Origin: Ichthyophthirius multifiliis
Taxonomy: Eukaryota > Ciliophora > Oligohymenophorea > Hymenostomatida
NCBI RefSeq assembly: GCF_000220395.1
Contig: NW_004085916.1
Span: 1 to 64,000 of the forward strand
Direction: 5' to 3'
DNA length: 64,000 nt
Below, piece by piece: positions 36,761 through 48,570 of this stretch. Position numbers and translations under genes: made by a program. The notes beneath the pieces were generated by a model. The model saw nothing but the letters and a program-made list of their open reading frames with translations. It was not told where the DNA came from and searched no databases. Positions within the stretch are counted from its first letter, which is position 1; each line of letters opens with the position of its first letter.

Positions 36761-36927
36761 TTATTATGTGTGTTTTATATAAAAATGCACCAATCTTATT
36801 AGTTTATGTTATTAATAGAAACATCTATATATATTATATATATAATTCATTACGTGTATTTTAGATAAAAACAAACCTTTCTTAATAGTTAATGTCATTA
36901 ATTTAAAAACTTATATTATATATATAT
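36761..36927. repeat. Imperfect tandem duplication, two ~83-nt units
   Basis: Unit A 36761-36843 and unit B 36844-36927 share the same order of blocks: TTATTA/TTCATTA-c-GTGT-TTTTA-ATAAAAA-CA, then CTTA-TAGTTAATGT-ATTAAT, then CT-TATATTATATATATA. They differ at scattered positions, as expected for an old duplication. Confidence 0.6.
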
Positions 36928-38150
36928 ATTTTTTAAAAATAAAACATCTTTTATTTTTAAAAGAATATTTAAATAATATTCTAATTATAAATATTTTTAA
37001 TAATGAAATTTTTTTAACAAAAAAAATAAAAATTTATACGAAACATTTTTATAATTTAAATAAAAGAGGCTGAATAATTACATTTATTATACAATATATA
37101 ATTAAATATTCTAGTTTTATTTAATAGATATACTTGTTTTTTTAAAATTAAATTTATATATTTTAAGTACAATATTTAATGGTATGTTTAAAATAAGTTC
37201 GTCTATTATATCGATCAATATTTTTATTTAAAAAATAGATTTTAAGAAAATTTTATTTGTAAAAAATAATAAATATAGATATACATCTGATTATTTATAC
37301 AATTATAATTCTTTAATTAATATTTATTATTTATTTTTTAATTAATATTTATTGTTAAAAATAATAAAGTTTTATTTCTCTTATATATAATTACGGTATA
37401 ATCATAAAATTTAATAATTTATAATTCTAGAGAATTAATTTTTGTATATATATATTTATTATTTATATTTTATATAAGTATTTATATTTTTATGAAAATA
37501 AATATTAATTATAAATAGAAATTTTAATATTAAAAAAAATTATAGAAAATATAAAATCCATTTTTTATATATTTTACCGTTCTCTTAAAAATAAAATCCC
37601 AAAAAATTTTGTATTCATTTTTAATAAAATAAAGAAAGTAAATATGAAAGCCTATTCTGTTGAATTATAAATTAAATTATTTAAAATATGAAATAATTAC
37701 ACAATTTTTAAACAAATAAAACTTTTTAATAATAATTTAATTTCAGATTTATTTGTTAAAATTAAATAATAAAAGTATTTTTTATATCAGAGTATAATAA
37801 AATTAAGAATAAAATATTATCTAGATCACCATAAATATTCCCATATTGGTTTAGCAGATAGAAATATATTAAATCTGAATATTATATAATCCGTGAAATA
37901 TCCTAATTAAATAAAAAAAAACAATTTAAATTAAAATAAATATTTTTTTTTATACAGAAAAATAATAATATAAATATTTATTTTATTATGTTAATAAACA
38001 TGCATGTAAAAAATTAAATTGAAATATTTACATTATAATATTTATTTAAAATTAAATAATTAAATTTTATTTTTAATTTTTTTTAATTTATTTTAAAATT
38101 AACTATTTTTTAATCTTTTAGTTTACTTATAATAAATAAATTTTTAATTT

Positions 38151-38152
<2 letters not shown>

Positions 38153-38191
<39 letters not shown>
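38153..38191. repeat. (TA)n dinucleotide tract
   Basis: About twenty uninterrupted TA units in otherwise gene-free DNA. Confidence 0.9.
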
Positions 38192-38196
<5 letters not shown>

Positions 38197-39059
38197 TTAT
38201 TTTCTTTATTTTTTTATTTTAAAATTTGTAATGATTATATATATTTTTAAATATTATTTTTATATTTTGTAAGAAATTATAATTAAAATACTATTTTTTT
38301 TATCTATATATTTTTTATTTATATTATTTATTAATATTAAATTTACATATCTTTTAATTTAATTTATAAATAACTATTAATACTCTATTTATTTAATTTT
38401 AAATATTAATATTTTATTCATGATTTTTAATTTTATTTTTATATATATCAAAATATAATAGCTTATCATATATTTTATATTAAATTTTTTAAATATTAAT
38501 TATTTATTTATTTTTGTTTAAATTAATTTTATTTTACTTATTTTTATTTTTGTAATATTAACATTAAATAAATATTGTATTTTTTTAATTTAAAATATAA
38601 TTTTTTTTTTAAATTTTTTTTTAATATGATTATATACTATTTATCATTTATTTTATTAGTTATTTTTAATTTTTTTATATTATATTCGTGTTTATATTTC
38701 ATATCTCTAATATCAGAAATATATTATATTTTTTATGAACTGATTATTTTTAATTATTATTTATTTATTATTTTATTATATTTCTATCTAATTTTATTTC
38801 TAGTTTAAAATATCTTTATTATTTATTTAATATTTTAGATATATGATTTAATTTTTTCTATAGGTTTTTATTTAATTAAGATTTATAATATTTATATTAT
38901 TACCTTATTATCAAATAAAAATAGTTTCATATTTTTATATTTATTATTTTTTCGTTAGTTTTATTGCTAAATTCTTGATTTGTATAAAAGTGTCTATACC
39001 AATTTTGAAGTATTTAATTTTTTTATATTTATTATCAATTTTATTTATTGTATTATTAT

Positions 39060-39977
39060 TCATTTAAACCCTCTTATTTCTTTATGATAAAACTATTTTA
39101 AATAATATTTCTCAAATTGGGGAATCTACTTTACTTTTAATATCATAAAAAGCATTTATAACATATTTTTATTCATCCTAAAATTTTTAAATTGAGAAAA
39201 TTAAATCTATTAATTTATATTAGTGTAGATTTCTCTTTATGAACTCACATTAATAATGTGGTATTTATTTTATTTATAAATACATTAATAGTTGTTATGT
39301 TATTTTTTTTTTATTTACGAAGTATATTGTAATTTTTTAATATGAATATGATTTGTTTTTATTTAATTAAAAATTTATATTTATTAATAATTATTTATGT
39401 TTCTTGTCTAATTTAATTATTTTAAATTATTAAATTGTTGTTCATTTTAAATATTAAATGTATATATGATAAATGTAAAATAAACATTTAAATAAACTGT
39501 AAAATAAGTAATATTAGGTAAAATCATAATATAATTCAAAAATAGTTTTAACACATAAATTACTAAAATTATAGAATGAGAGTGCGAATATTTTAATTTT
39601 ATAAAAAAAATTATTGTCGCCAATATGAAATTTTAGTACATTTTGTCCAATTAAAAATTTAATATAGGTGGCCAGTCAACGCTTTCTGGAGTAGGTTACT
39701 AGTTTACTAAGGTAATTTATACCTAAATAAACACTCTAGCGGATATTTGAGGACTATGATATTTATTCTATTTTTTATTTATCAATACTATTATATAATC
39801 ACTTGAATTAAAAGCTACGATTACAAATGATGCATAGTTTAAATATAAAAATACTTTGAGGTCATAATGATTCCAAATTATTCTATCATAAGATATTTAA
39901 AATCTATATTTCCAAAACACATTATAATAAACCCTTAAAAATATTAAACCTACCGCAGCTGCATATCCTATATCCAT
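39060..39977 (-). CDS. Doubtful membrane-protein frame
   Basis: Read with the ciliate code, the complement of 39975-39977 is an ATG followed by 305 sense codons to TGA (complement of 39060-39062). It opens M-D-I-G-Y-A-A-A-V-G-L-I-F-L-R-V-Y and holds several hydrophobic stretches (YASFVIVAFNSSDYIIVLI, LATIIFFIKL, IILVIYVLKLFL). Its first 120 codons use a fuller residue mix (W, H, P, S, D, R) than chance AT-rich frames, for example SYDRIIWNHYDLKVF and TPESVDWPPILNF. The downstream part is more random in look. The same frame continues upstream past one TGA into KFHIINAYIYIQITYDII. It could be a real multi-pass protein with an unrecognised intron, or a decaying gene copy. No family was recognised. 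Confidence 0.35.
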
Positions 39978-41094
39978 AATATATGTATAGTTAAGTTAAA
40001 TTAAATTAAATAATATTATATTTAATTTATCTTGAAAATTATATTTAAAAGTAATGATGTCATATGTAATTTATATATATATATATGCGTTTATGATATG
40101 AAATTTAGTATCTACATCTAAAACTACTCAATTATTTTAATTAATTTTATTAAGTTCGTTCATTATATATTTATATAATTATTTTTTACCTTTTATTTTA
40201 AATAATTTTCAATTTTAAATTGAAAATTTCAAAATAATAATTTTTTAATATATAATATTAAGAATGAAATAAAAAATTCAATACGAAAATACCTAAATAT
40301 CAACCTAATCCAAAATCCATAAATCTTCACTTGGTCCTTAAATACCTGGATATCAAAATTGGTGGATATTCATGGAGTTAGCGACTAGGTTTAGATTTAA
40401 AGGCCTTAAGGACCAGATGTAAATTTATGGACTTTGGATCTATTTTTCCAGATGTATTTTTATCCCACAAATCTAAAGCACATATAATTTTTTAAATAGC
40501 ATATATAAAAAATTTTTAAAAAAATTTAAAAACTAAAAATTAGTAAGATTTAATTATATTAATTAAAAAAAAATATTAAAATATGATAAATATTTTTAAA
40601 CAGTGGATAAGATAATAGATATTAATATATATAGCATAAATTTTGTTAATTATTAAATATTTTAAACATTAATTAAATTTATATTATATTATAAAAATTT
40701 ATATTATGTTTATCTCTTAATTGCAATATTTTTTAAATATTGAGAAATTATAATATTATAATATTATAATTAAAAATTATTTTAATTATTTTTTTAATCA
40801 AAAAATTTTAATAAATATTTATATTTAAATATTATTTGCTATAAGAATACAATTTTAATTATTTACATATCTATATCAAAAAAAAATTGTATCGTATTAA
40901 TCATAGTTTTATAAACAGATTTTTTTTGTTCAACATTTAAAAAAAATTATATTTAATATAACTAGTTTTAAAAAAATAAAATATTTTGATACTTTTACCT
41001 AAATCCAACTTCTATAAGTATATCACTAATAGAAAATAATATACATAATTTAAAATTTAATTTACAATTAATAAAAAAAAATAAAAATATAAAA
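39978..41094. other. Gene-free region with inverted repeat
   Basis: No coding frame was supported, apart from the possible upstream extension of the doubtful frame that ends here (about 40000-40165). It carries a local G+C rise and the hairpin-forming element at 40307-40440. The last 500 nt before the NEK gene are plain AT-rich DNA. Confidence 0.5.
40307..40440. repeat. Long imperfect inverted repeat (hairpin element)
   Basis: Left arm 40307-40341 and right arm 40406-40440 are 35 nt each and complementary at 29 positions. The outer half (ATCC-AAA-TCCATAAAT) and the inner TGGTCCTTAA pair best. The 64-nt loop contains GGATAT twice. Composition is clearly richer in G+C than the surroundings. 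It could be the core of a MITE-like element, a structured RNA gene or a replication/excision signal. Confidence 0.7.
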
Positions 41095-43091
41095 ATGTAA
41101 TAAAAGCAAAGTACGTTTTAAGATTTTGAAATATAAAAAAAACTTGGCTAAGGTTCATTTGGTACCGTATATAAAGTACTTAGAAAAACAGATTAAAAAA
41201 TATATGTTTTAAAATAAATAAACATATAAAATATGTCCTTAATGTAAAAAAACGAATGCATAAACGAAGCAATATTATTGAATTCATTCTAAAGTGATTA
41301 TATAGTACAATATTATGACAGCTTTTTTCATGAAAACAGTCTTTCAATTATAATGGAATATTGTCCAGGAGGAGATTTAGAGAATTTCATAAAAAATTAA
41401 TTACAAAGACCATTAAAAGAAAAATAGATTTGGTAATTCTTTTATTAAATTGCATAAGGAATATAGTAATTACATGAAAAAAAATATTACATAGAGATAT
41501 TAAAACAATGAATATATTCATTTCATCTAACTAAAAATTAAAAATAGGTGATCTTGGTGTTGCTAAATAACTTTAAAATAATGATAAATTTGCTAGAGCA
41601 TAAGTAGGAACACCTTATTATATGTCTCCTGAAATTATTAAAGATATTCCTTATAATGAAAAAAGCGATCTTTGGTCTTTCGGATGTGTTCTCTATTAAC
41701 TTGCTACATATAAAAAACCTTTTGAAGCTGGAAATTATAATTCATTAATGTTTAAAATATAAAAATGTTAGTATGATCCATTACCTGATATATATTCGCT
41801 TTCTTTGTCTAATCTAATTTAAAAATGTCTAACAAAAGATCATACAAAAAGGCCTTCTATATTCTAACTTTTGTAAGATAAAGAAATTTTATAGAAATTA
41901 AAATGTTAAGATATTATTTTGAATAATGAATAATAATAATTATTGACTAGTAATTTATAATTAAAAATAATACCAATAGAAACATCAAATAAATAATCAA
42001 ATTAAATATTTATAAAAAAAGTATAAAAAACTGAAGAAGGAGAATAAGAAAAAAAAAAAATACTGATTAAGATATAATAATTAATTTTAGTAGTAGATTT
42101 TTATAGAATAAAAATGAGAATGAAATTATTTAAAAAAGTAAAAATTTAAGCAATATAAAAACTCCTAAAAATGTACATGTAAATAATTTTGGAACTCCAT
42201 AGCCAAAAATTTATAATTATAATTAATATTAAATAAAAAGTGCATTTAATCCAAGTAAAAGTGACAAATAATTTTTCGTTTCTCATCTAAATCAAGATTT
42301 TAAAAATTCAAATAATTTTAGTGACTAATTGAAACTTATACAAAAAAAAAACAAATTAATCGCAATTTTAAACTTGAATAAATTACTGAAGATAAATAAA
42401 TAAACTAATAGCCGTTAAATAAAAAAAGAACATATACAATTAATAAAAATAGAGAAATATCCCCAAAATAAATGTTTAATAAAGTTCAAATAACTAACAA
42501 AGTTGAAATATTTTAATAAAAAAAAAAAATATTGACAGAGATATAAGAAAAAAATTAAAATATTATATAATATAAATCAGATAATCCTAAAATTCATAAA
42601 TTTCAAGAATAATAAAAATATTTGCAAATATAAATCCAATAAAACCGACAAAGATGTATATAAATTTTAGGATAAACTGAATATTATATGATAATAAATA
42701 AACTTAAACTATGTATTAACGTAAAAAAGAATCTTCATTTATTTAAATAAAATAAAATAAAATAAAATAGAAAGATGAAGAATTATCAAGATAAGATCTA
42801 CTTAATATTGATTTGATTATAGATTAATAAGTTAAAACGATAAAGAATGCATCACAAAACTTTACAATATAATTTAATATGAAAACGATTTATAAGAAAT
42901 ATAAAATAAAATAGAATAATTAGAATAATTAGAATAAAAAAAAGTTTTATGTTAATGATAAAATAAAGTTAATAATAAAAGAGTATTTTAATATGAGAAA
43001 AATAAAATGTCTAAACTAGATTTTCAATTAAAAAAAATTATTAAAATATAAAATATATATTTAATCAAAGAAAATTAAAAAAAATAATTGA
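41095..43091 (+). CDS. NEK-family protein kinase
   Basis: Ser/Thr kinase of the NIMA-related group, which in ciliates is greatly expanded and controls cilium length and basal bodies. ATG is at 41095 (M-Q-Q-K-Q-S-T-F-Q-D-F-E-I). The domain fills residues ~10-265 with all core residues: [20 protein letters not shown] (beta-3 Lys), ECINEAILL (helix C Glu), [26 protein letters not shown] (catalytic Asp and Asn; Thr replaces the usual Pro/Ser), [12 protein letters not shown] (DLG, typical of NEKs), [26 protein letters not shown] and [16 protein letters not shown]. It appears active. The C-terminal half is a Q/N/K-rich tail in which the frame slips at several A runs (near 42055, 42340 and 42730), so the end is approximate. 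It converges on and may overlap the LSM12 gene. Confidence 0.88.
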
Positions 43092-43117
43092 ATTTTTTTA
43101 CTTATCTATTTTTATTT

Positions 43118-44002
43118 TCATATTTAAAAATTTTTTACAAATATTTATAAAAATTAATAATTTTTTTTAATTTACTTTTGGAATGTATAAACAAAAATCA
43201 AATTCATTTAGTGCTTTTTAGTTTTTTGTGTATTTGAATTACCTAATTAAATATATCTTTTAAACAAAAATAAAATTTTAATTAATACAATTTTTTGGAC
43301 TCTTTCAACTGCTTTTTTATTTTCGCCAATCACATTATCTTTTTAAATAAAATAATTAATAATTAGACATAATAAAAATTAAATACTTTCATTATAAGGA
43401 GGTTAAATTGTAACTTTAAGATCATAAATATATATATTTTCATCTTTCCATTCAGAAGAAGAATATGTTTTAAGTAAGATATTAAAAAACCTAATTTTTA
43501 ATTCCTGTTCACTAGTGGTTGTTTTTTAATTTAAGTTCTCATATACTTGTTCTTCATATTTCAAAACCTAATCAATATCTAATTTTCGAGTATCTATATT
43601 TTCCAAAATTTCCTTAAACATAAACATTATTTAATAAAATAATTTTATTTTTGATAATTTTACTTTAATATCACTAAATCTATCAAAAATATTTAACTCT
43701 TAAATTATGTTTGCATTAATAAGCCTATAATTAAATTAATCTAAATGATTTCTTTCTTCTATTTTTTTTTTAATAAATATTTTACCATTATATTAATATG
43801 TTTTGAGGTTTTTACTCAATATTAATACACCAACTTATGGATTATAATGTACAATTTCTCCTATAAATTCTTCATCTAAAATTTTAATTTAAACCTTATA
43901 TCCTAAATTTAGTTTTAAAAAAGATTTTAAAAACATAAAAGTATTATTTATACCTAATATAGCTAATTATTACAAATCTTCGATTGATGTTAACTCTTCC
44001 AT
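43118..44002 (-). CDS. LSM12: LSM12-like RNA-associated protein
   Basis: LSM12 proteins combine an LSm fold with an anticodon-binding-like AD domain and act in mRNA regulation with ataxin-2 partners. ATG is the complement of 44000-44002 (M-E-E-L-T-S-I-E-D-L). An intron follows codon 16 (GTATAA...TTTAG) and another follows FSDIK (GTAAAATTATC...TTTAAG). The LSm part reads YKVQIKILDEEFIGEIVHYN followed by PQVGVLIL, the usual GxVxxFD...LxL layout. The AD part reads LINANIIQELNIF, VLKYEEQVYENLNQK, WKDENIYIYDLKVTIQPPY and NKKAVERVQKIV, the last two matching the family's VVITPPY and VRKIVEK signatures. A further intron after VQKI is possible, and the exact stop (43118 or about 43065) depends on it. 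The 3' end abuts the NEK gene. Confidence 0.85.
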
Positions 44003-44443
44003 TAAATTAAATTTTAAATTAAAAAATATCTGAATTTATTTATTGTATGTAAATTATATTATATATTAATAAATTAAAAATTTATAATAAATATGTATTA
44101 CTTATTTATTTTTTTATTTTTATTTTAAAAAGAAAACACAATCGAAAAAAAAAGAAAAAAAGAGATGTTTTCCATTTATTATTATTTTTTCTATTAAGTA
44201 TATAAAAATATAAAAAATATTAAAAAATAAAATATATAAGTAATTATATATTATTCAATAGACATAAAATTTTAAAATGGAAATGCTATTTTTAATATTG
44301 TAATATTTAAATATAATAAATATATTCCACTTTAATTATATTCTTGATTTTATATTTTAAGATTTCGAAATTAAAAATAATGATTTAATTATTCCATTAG
44401 CTTACAAATAATATTAAAAAAAAATTAAAAAATATATAATTTA
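44003..44443. other. AT-rich spacer
   Basis: No gene was seen. It contains a purine-rich A/G patch at about 44143-44165. It is the likely promoter of the LSM12 gene and the 3' flank of the TPR gene. Confidence 0.5.
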
Positions 44444-45621
44444 TCATAATTATTTAGCCTAAGTTATATATTTTTATAAATCCTAATTGTTATGATTAAA
44501 TTTAGATATTTTTTAAAAAATCTTCAATGCATCTTTTCCTTTCTTTATTTTTATGAATAGCAATCCACATTATTTTAAAATTTAAATATTATCTTAATCC
44601 AAGCTAAGACCTTTTTCATAATATTCTATAGCATCTTCAAACTCCCCCTATTATTAATAAGCCTAAGCTACATTATAATAATATTAAGGGATACTATTTT
44701 CTTCATCAAGGGCTTAAAATAGATATTCTAAAGCTTAATCTGGTAATCCTTTTTATAATAAAAACAGGCCATACTAACTAAGTAAATCGCCTTTTATTCC
44801 GCAAATTATAATCCTAATTTAATAGCTTCTTCAGCTTAGGAAAATTTATCTTAACTTGCGTAAATATTTGCTTAAAGACTATAATTTTTCCAATAATTAT
44901 GTACTATTTATAAAGAATTATTTATATATTATTAAGCTTATTAAAAATTTTATTATTAAATTTCGATTTGAGCAAGTTCAGTAAATATATCAAATTAATC
45001 TTTTTAACAAGAAATTGAATTTTATAAGTAATTCTTTTTTTATTAAAAATTTATTTTTTAGTTTTTCCCTAATTCATAATATATTTCCCATTAAAATGAA
45101 GGACATTCTTTTAAACATTATTCTAATAATTTTTATGCTTCTGAAAATTTATTTTATTGAGCTAATGATTCTTTTAATAATCCAAAAGCAAAAAAACGAT
45201 CATTTTCATTTTTATAATTAGTTGGATTTTATAAAAGTAATTCAATTTAAATATAATCTCGATCAATCAAACTTAATCCAGCTTATATTAGTTAACTTTC
45301 ATTTTAATCTTTAAAATTTTCAAGTAATTTATTTTATAATTGTTTTAATTTTTCATCATTTTCTTTCTCTTCTTAACTTAGAGTTATTGCATAAAAAATG
45401 TTTGTTTCAATATCTGATGGATTTAAATTTAATGCTACCTCAAAATTTTGAGCACCTTATTATAGCTATCCTAATCCTAATTATGCTTTTGCTAAAGTTT
45501 TATATTCGAGGATGGTATTTGGGTTTTAAAGAAGTTCAATTGATTTTTAAAATTCGTTTTGACGTAAAAATGAATTTGCTTTATAGAAATTAGAAAACGA
45601 AAATATAGTTTTTTTAATCAT
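44444..45621 (-). CDS. TPR-repeat protein
   Basis: About 390 aa of tetratricopeptide helices, a protein-protein interaction fold. ATG is the complement of 45619-45621 (M-I-K-K-T-I-F-S-F-S-N-F-Y-K-A-N) and TGA the complement of 44444-44446, with no introns. TPR pairs are clear at the N terminus (EYKTLAKAQLGLGQLQQGA, FEVALNLNPSDIET), in the middle (GLLKESLAQQNKFSEAQKLL, FTELAQIEIQQQNFQQA, ANIYASQDKFSQAEEAIKLG) and at the C terminus (YYYNVAQAYQQQGEFEDAI, EYYEKGLSLDQDNIQ). The frame slips once at about 44755 next to a T run; after the shift, PDQALEYLFQALDEE continues the series. The basic, hydroxylated N terminus could be a mitochondrial presequence, but this is weak. No non-TPR domain shows which complex it serves. 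Confidence 0.8.
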
Positions 45622-46015
45622 TTTTGTTTAAATTATTTAATATTTAAAATATTTGTATATTTTTATATTCAATTTATTTTGATTAAATATTAATAAAAAT
45701 AATTTTTTATTTTTTAATGTTTATTTTTTTTGATTATTAATTAAACATTATTTTTCATATTGTTAAAAGTTTTTGCATTTGTTTTAATGATGAAAAGGAT
45801 AAAAATTATTAAATAAATAAACTTAAAAAAAAAAAAAATATTTAAATTTATATTAATTATATTGAAAATATATGTTTAGAGTGTTTAAAGATAAATATAA
45901 AAAGTAATTAAGTATATTATTAATAAATAATAAATTTAATTAAATAAATTTTATTTTTAAATAACAATTAAATATTTTGTTTTTAAAAATTACGTTTAAT
46001 TCAATATAAAAAAAT
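45622..46015. promoter_or_regulatory. Divergent promoter region
   Basis: A 394-nt gap between the outward-facing TPR (-) and membrane-protein (+) genes. It is plain AT-rich DNA; no particular motif was recognised. Confidence 0.4.
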
Positions 46016-48442
46016 ATGATCGGCAACTTTAATTTGAGAAAAATAGATATTTTTGGCAAAAATATAAGCATACGTTTTTAGCAAAAAGAAAAACATCAGA
46101 CTATATTTGGAGCGACAATAACATTTTTTATTTATATAATTCTTGCTTATTTAATGATTTCATAATTTATTGAATTATTTTAAGGAAATAATCCAAAACT
46201 ATAATATAGAATATAATATATAGAAGCTAATAGAATATTTAAAATTAAATAAAACGATTTTTACTTTGCACTTGCTCTCCGTAATAATTAAGAACTTCCT
46301 GTTTTTGATCAAAAAATATATAATATTACTGCTTAATAAGTTATAGGAAGAAGAACATCTCCAGAAAGTACTTTAACTTATCAATTTTATGATATAGAGA
46401 TGGAATAATGCAATACAAACTCATTTGGTTATGATAAATTAATAAAACTTTTTAACGTTAATTTTAACAATTTATACTGTATTAAAAATGACTAACCAAT
46501 TATATACGATATCGAGATTGGAGGTGATATTGACAATACGTATTTTTCCTATATATAAATAAATGTTAATAAATGTTAATAAAATATTAATTGCATTGAT
46601 AAAAATGATGAAAAATACGATTAATATTTTAAAAATCCATAATTAATGATTTATTTTTCTGATAAATATTTTGACATATAATAAAAAGGATATCCTTTTA
46701 AGAATATTAGTAGAAGATTAAAGTTTAATTCAAATGATAATTTATTAAAAGTTATAAACTTATATTTGATTGATAATTATATTGTAAGTGAAGAAGGAAT
46801 AATAAATAATTTAAAAAAAACAACTTATTAAAATATAACTTATTCATAATATGAAATAAATGTAAATATAATAAGAAATTTTTAAAAAATTATATTTTTT
46901 ATATATTTATTTTTCATGTTTTTTTTTTTTTTTTTTATAATTTTTTTTTTTAAAACTCAATAATAGAAAAAAAGAAAAAAAAGTAAATTTTTCATTTTTT
47001 CTTTCTTTTTTTTTTTTGAGCTTTTAAAAAAAATTACTAATAAAAAAAAATATATTGACTTAACAAAAAATTATAAAACAAATTTTTATTTTATTTAAAT
47101 AAAATGTGCAATTATTAATTTATTTATTTATAATATACCTTATTTTATCATAATATAATCTTAATTTTAATAGACTTTACAGACAAATAGTAATACATTA
47201 TTTCAATTAAATATTTAGTTTGAGGATAAATAATTAAACTTTTGGAATAGACGGTATTTAAAAATAGAAGAAGTATTAGGTACACTTGGTGGTAGCTTTT
47301 AATCTTTATTCACAATTGGAATAATTTTTTGCTATCCAATTAGTTAATTTGATTTAAACAGAAAATTGATAAACTAGCTTTTTTAATTCCAGATAGAAAA
47401 GTTTGGAAAAAAAAGAAAAAAACCGTATCAACAATAAAAAAGTTAAATTTAAAATGCAAAGCTATAAAGCAATTTAAATAATATTTAATAATTTAATTAA
47501 GAAAGCCCTAAATAAAACTAATTCGAATAAAAAAGTTCAAATAATTGTTTTAAATATAAAAAATATATAAAAAAAAAATCAATTTAAATAAATTAATAAG
47601 AAAATTAGATATAGTAATCTCAATCAATTTTTATCCGTATAAAAAATTATATACAATATTCATTTTCTTTGTTATATTCTAAACAACTAAATATAGAAAA
47701 TACTATTTAAGCATAAAAGTCAAACTAAAAATAGAATTTAAACTAATTATATTTGAACTCTCTTAAAAGTTAAATTAAAAAAATTAAATTTAAGTTTATT
47801 GAATATATTCGTTATTTATATTGCCCTTCTAAATAATTAAAAATAAAAAAATTATAAATATAAAAAGGAAAGTAAATATTGTATAACCATTTAGATATAT
47901 TTTATATAATAAAAAAAATAACTGAACTCGATAAATTAAAAACGATTTTACTTAATTAAAATTAACTTAAACTTTTTGAATATTTACCTAAACCTATTAT
48001 TTATTTAAATAAAAATTCTGAAAAAGGAAATTATTAGTTATATTAGGAAAAAAAAACCGAAGAAGAAAAAGCTTTTGAAGCTTTTTAAGCATTTTAAGAA
48101 ATCAACAAAGATATTCATAAATAAACAGAATTAGATAAAAAAATAATTGAAATTATAGATCCTTAAATTTTAAAATCTTTCGAATAATAAACTATAGATT
48201 AAAAAAGAAATAATCATTATTCTCCTAAACTAGTCGAAATTTCACTTAATAATTAACTAAACTCAAAATTTAGTAGATATTAACATAGCTAATTGATTTA
48301 ATTAGAAGCAGAAAACTAAAAAAAATAAGAAAATGAATAAAATAATATAGATGAACATAAAGCTGGTTATTAAATTGATTTAAAATAGTTAATTTTTACA
48401 AATTAATTAGCTTAAAAATTATAAATTTTAAATAAAAAATGA
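46016..48442 (+). CDS. Ciliate two-TM membrane protein
   Basis: ATG is at 46016 (M-I-G-N-F-N-L-R-K-I-D-I-F-G-K) and TGA at 48440-48442. The layout is that of a large ciliate family of unknown function. A short N-terminal IDIFGKNISIRF segment precedes a membrane helix (TIFGATITFFIYIILAYLM). A ~250-residue lumenal or extracellular region with scattered Cys and Tyr follows. A second membrane helix comes after EEVLGTLGGSFQSLFTIG, and then a long Q/N/K-rich cytosolic tail with coiled-coil and EYLPKPIIYLNKN motifs. The join between about 46869 and 47163 is uncertain: this AT/T-rich stretch probably holds one or more introns, the last ending TTTTAATAG just before 47175. No enzyme motif is seen. Confidence 0.65.
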
Positions 48443-48570
48443 AAAAATAAATAAAAAATTAAATAAATGTATAATAATTTAGTAAAATGTAATATATATA
48501 CTTATTCAATTCATAAATCTTTAAATAAATAAACATATTAATATATAATATATTTATGTAAAAATTAAAC

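Larger units (their letters stand above)
36389..39059. other. Gene-poor AT desert
   Basis: About 2.7 kb with no convincing gene. Content: T/A-rich low-complexity DNA, an imperfect tandem duplication at 36761-36927, and a short frame at 37644 starting M-K-A-Y-S-V-E-L-Q-I-K-L-F. That start resembles IS630/Tc1 transposase N termini, but it stops after 13 codons. A pure TA tract lies at 38153-38191, followed by hydrophobic T-rich pseudo-frames around 38575-38810 that look like simple composition. Confidence 0.5.

Noticed and set aside
38575-38808. Hydrophobic Phe/Ile/Tyr frame
   Set aside because: Only residues encoded by A/T codons; no polar signature or supporting start context, so it is low-complexity T-rich DNA.
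39680-39740. Possible tRNA or small structured RNA in the G+C-richer patch
   Set aside because: No cloverleaf with a T-loop GGTTCRA box could be traced, and the patch fits inside a minus-strand reading frame.
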